The notes beneath the pieces are model-generated. The model searched no databases. It worked only from the letters and a program-made list of their open reading frames with translations, and was not told where the DNA came from. Of a stretch of DNA of 64,000 bases, positions 61,519 through 64,000 are shown piece after piece (position 1 is the first letter of the stretch; each line of letters begins with the position of its first letter). The DNA is from an uncultured Cohaesibacter sp. (GTDB lineage: Bacteria > Pseudomonadota > Alphaproteobacteria > Rhizobiales > Cohaesibacteraceae): contig NZ_OY761553.1 in NCBI RefSeq assembly GCF_963664735.1, positions 573,303-637,302 on the forward strand, in the 5' to 3' direction. Both the position numbers and the translations under genes were made by a program.

Positions 61519-62721
61519 TTACAATTTTATGATGGTGCAAAGTTCGCCAATTTTAGCGGCCGGAGCATCTGGCGGGCGGACAATGACACAATCAGCTTCA
61601 GCGAAGCTGGCCATTTTGGAACTGTCCTGATCGGAAAAGAGAGAAGCAACAGTGCGTCCAGATTCGTCGATATGGGTGCGTGCACGCATATAGCTCTGGC
61701 GATAGTCATTCTGCGGCAGTGCGTTTGCCAGAATAGCCTGACCCGTATTGAAGTGTCCCTCTTTGCCGAGCATCTTCCGTATGATCGGCTGGAGGAAGAG
61801 CAGGGCGCATGTCATGGATGAAACGGGATTGCCTGGCAATCCCAGTACATGTGTTGATCCCAGTTTGCCCGCCAGAAGTGGTTTGCCCGGACGCATGGCG
61901 ATACGCCAGAATTTGAGATCCATTCCGGCCTTCTTCAGGGCGTCTTGAACCAGATCATGATCGCCAACCGAAACTCCGCCGATTGTGACCAGGCAATCAA
62001 CTTGAGCCGCAACGGCTTTTTCAATTGTCGTGGAGATTTCCGACAAGTCGTCCCGTGCGATGCCAAGATCCATGATGTCTGCGCCAATGGTCTGGGCAAA
62101 GGATGCAATGGCAAAATTGTTGGCAGCGATGATCTGGCTTTCGGTCGGACTTTCTCCGGGCAGAACCAATTCATCACCGGTACTCAGGATCGCAATGACA
62201 GGGCGTTTGTAAACGGGCAGAACTGCGTGGTTCATTGCTGCAGCGAGGGCCAGATGGCGATATGTCAGTTCCGTTCCTTTGCGGAGCAAGATATCTCCGT
62301 TTTTGAAATCCTGACCCATGTCGCGAATGTTCGCGCCCTTGTCCGTTTCCTTGAGGATTGTGACAAAGGCTCCGTCACGTTCAGTCTTTTCCTGCATGAC
62401 GACGGTATCTGCGCCTTCAGGGACCGGAGCTCCGGTAAAGATGCGCACGGCTTCCCAGTTGTGAAGAGCATCCGGGAAATGGTAGCCAGCAGGCACTTCG
62501 CCGATGATCTGTAGCTTTGTTGGCAAGTCTTTCACATTGTCGGATTTGATCGCATAGCCGTCCATTGCAGACGCTCTGAATGGGGGCTGATCCCGCTTGG
62601 CGACAAGATCAGCGGCCAGTATCCGCCCTGTTGCGTGGTGCAAGGAAACAGTCTCTACTTCCGTGACGGATACATCCGAGAGAAGTTGTCTCAATGCATC
62701 TTGAACACTCAAAAGGGCCAT
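61519..62721 (-). CDS. moeA: Molybdopterin molybdotransferase MoeA
   Basis: MoeA inserts molybdate into adenylylated molybdopterin. The 400-residue product has PPFRASAMDGYAIKS, GEVPAGYHFPD, FTGAPVPEGADTVVMQE, the MoCF_biosynth block STGDELV...SQIIAANNFAI, and ITIGGVSVGDHDLV and LPGNPVSSM. AGGAGC precedes the ATG. It is the third gene of trpC-moaC-moeA; in many Rhizobiales lexA follows directly, but here it is more than 46 kb away. Confidence 0.96.
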   Translation of the reverse strand: MALLSVQDALRQLLSDVSVTEVETVSLHHATGRILAADLVAKRDQPPFRASAMDGYAIKSDNVKDLPTKLQIIGEVPAGYHFPDALHNWEAVRIFTGAPVPEGADTVVMQEKTERDGAFVTILKETDKGANIRDMGQDFKNGDILLRKGTELTYRHLALAAAMNHAVLPVYKRPVIAILSTGDELVLPGESPTESQIIAANNFAIASFAQTIGADIMDLGIARDDLSEISTTIEKAVAAQVDCLVTIGGVSVGDHDLVQDALKKAGMDLKFWRIAMRPGKPLLAGKLGSTHVLGLPGNPVSSMTCALLFLQPIIRKMLGKEGHFNTGQAILANALPQNDYRQSYMRARTHIDESGRTVASLFSDQDSSKMASFAEADCVIVRPPDAPAAKIGELCTIIKL

Positions 62722-62735
62722 GCTCGTTGCTCCTG

Positions 62736-63227
<492 letters not shown>

Positions 63228-63272
63228 ATGATGCCTCTTCAATCAGGACGTTACTGGTCGCTTCTGCTGACT

Positions 63273-64000
63273 TTATCGAGTGAGCAGATCGCGCGTTGCT
63301 GCGGCGACATCATCCTGTCTCATCAGGGCTTCCCCGATCAGGAAGGCATGAATATTGGCCTGAGCAGCCAACATCGCCAGATCCTGCGGTGTGAAGATAC
63401 CGCTTTCTCCAACCAGAAGCTTGTCGTCAGGCACCAGCGGAGCCAGATCCAGCGAGGTCTGCAGTGTGATTTCGAAGGTTTTCAGATTGCGATTGTTGAC
63501 GCCGAGCAACGGAGAGGTGAGATGTTCCAGAGCGCGTTCCAACTCTTCCTTGTTGTGAACTTCAACTAGTACATCAAGACCCAGCCCAAGGGCGGTTTCT
63601 TCCAGCTCCTTTGCTGCGTCATCGGAAATGGCGGCCATGATAATCAGAATGCAGTCCGCCCCCCAGGCTCGGGCTTCGAAGACCTGATAGGGCTCGAACA
63701 GGAAGTCTTTGCGCAGAACTGGCAGAGAAACCGCGTTGCGCGCAGCGACCAGAAAATCAGGATGGCCCTGAAAGGACGGATTGTCTGTCAATACGGAGAG
63801 ACAGGCCGCGCCGCCGTCTTCATAGGCCTTGGCCAATTTGGGCGGATTAAAATCCGCCCGGATGAGGCCCTTTGACGGGCTCGCCTTTTTAACTTCAGCA
63901 ATGAGGCCGTAATGGCCATGATCCACCTTGGACTTAAGAGCATTATAAAAACCACGAACAGGTGCCTGCTCTGCGATTTTTGCCTTGAGATCGGCAACGG
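63273..64000 (-). CDS. trpC: Indole-3-glycerol phosphate synthase TrpC, 5' end beyond the window
   Basis: TrpC closes the indole ring in tryptophan synthesis. The visible 242 residues include [19 protein letters not shown] (catalytic Lys and Glu region), [44 protein letters not shown] and [15 protein letters not shown], all standard. The frame stays open to the window edge ([20 protein letters not shown]), so the start lies outside; the internal GTG 63926 is not the start. It is followed by moaC, as in other Rhizobiales. Confidence 0.96.
   Translation of the reverse strand, partial: VADLKAKIAEQAPVRGFYNALKSKVDHGHYGLIAEVKKASPSKGLIRADFNPPKLAKAYEDGGAACLSVLTDNPSFQGHPDFLVAARNAVSLPVLRKDFLFEPYQVFEARAWGADCILIIMAAISDDAAKELEETALGLGLDVLVEVHNKEELERALEHLTSPLLGVNNRNLKTFEITLQTSLDLAPLVPDDKLLVGESGIFTPQDLAMLAAQANIHAFLIGEALMRQDDVAAATRDLLTR

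Noticed and set aside
63273-63926. Short trpC starting at GTG 63926
   Set aside because: The frame continues upstream to the window edge with conserved TrpC sequence, so the gene is simply cut by the window.

Overview
The window looks like chromosomal DNA of a facultatively anaerobic alphaproteobacterium of the Rhizobiales (Hyphomicrobiales) type. The evidence is the gene order lpxD-fabZ-lpxA-lpxI-lpxB / gltA / gltX / comEC / lexA and trpC-moaC-moeA, use of LpxI (not LpxH), an alphaproteobacterial SOS box (GTTC-N7-GTTC), an IalB-family protein, and a CsgH-type curli protein. Base composition is moderate for the order. A marine genus such as Cohaesibacter or a relative is my best guess, but this is inference.

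Layout. (1) 1-15.4 kb is a conserved core: the tail of an alpha/beta hydrolase, rseP, bamA, the lipid A/fatty acid genes lpxD, fabZ, lpxA, lpxI, lpxB, then gltA and gltX (minus), comEC (plus) and lexA (minus) with its SOS box. (2) 16.1-26.8 kb is a surface region: a 1,903-residue two-partner-secretion adhesin with GLUG and MBG repeats, its TpsB transporter, an IalB-like periplasmic protein, and a protein with an alpha/beta-hydrolase-like N-terminus followed by long tandem helical repeats. (3) 27-45 kb holds a complete glycyl-radical-enzyme bacterial microcompartment (GRM) locus: PfpI-like protein, diol dehydratase GRE, iron alcohol dehydrogenase, shell proteins (PduA-, PduB-, long-tailed BMC-H, EutN-, GrpU-type), PduL, EutJ, a PduM-like protein, a PduO-C/GlcG-like protein, aldehyde dehydrogenase, radical-SAM activase, a linked S-adenosylmethionine synthetase, and a PocR-type sensor kinase with an AraC-type response regulator. 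A divergent membrane protein lies upstream. (4) 45-51.4 kb is ugpBAEC plus a glycerophosphodiesterase, with a divergent LysR regulator. (5) 51.5-59.6 kb is a curli-like amyloid locus (minus): csgF, csgG, four curlin-repeat subunits, csgH and an AprI/SH3 protein. (6) 60.6-64 kb returns to core genes: fpr, moeA, moaC and a 5'-truncated trpC.

How the genes work together. In the GRM locus the activase uses SAM, plausibly from the linked MetK, to install a glycyl radical on Gly824 of the GRE. The GRE carries the residues of the B12-independent glycerol/1,2-propanediol dehydratases, not those of choline lyase. The resulting aldehyde would be split between an aldehyde dehydrogenase/PduL branch (acyl-CoA, then acyl phosphate) and an alcohol dehydrogenase branch that recycles NADH, inside a protein shell. 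The composition and the downstream two-component system match the GRM3 class described in purple bacteria. No acyl kinase is present in the window.

The most interesting points are: an encapsulation-peptide-like insertion inside the GRE; three encapsulation-peptide-like helices in series on the aldehyde dehydrogenase; a shell protein with a long acidic tail ending in an arginine cluster; metK within the microcompartment operon; a curli locus with two giant curlins and no csgE; and the position of this whole 46-kb accessory block between lexA and moeA, which are neighbours in many Rhizobiales.
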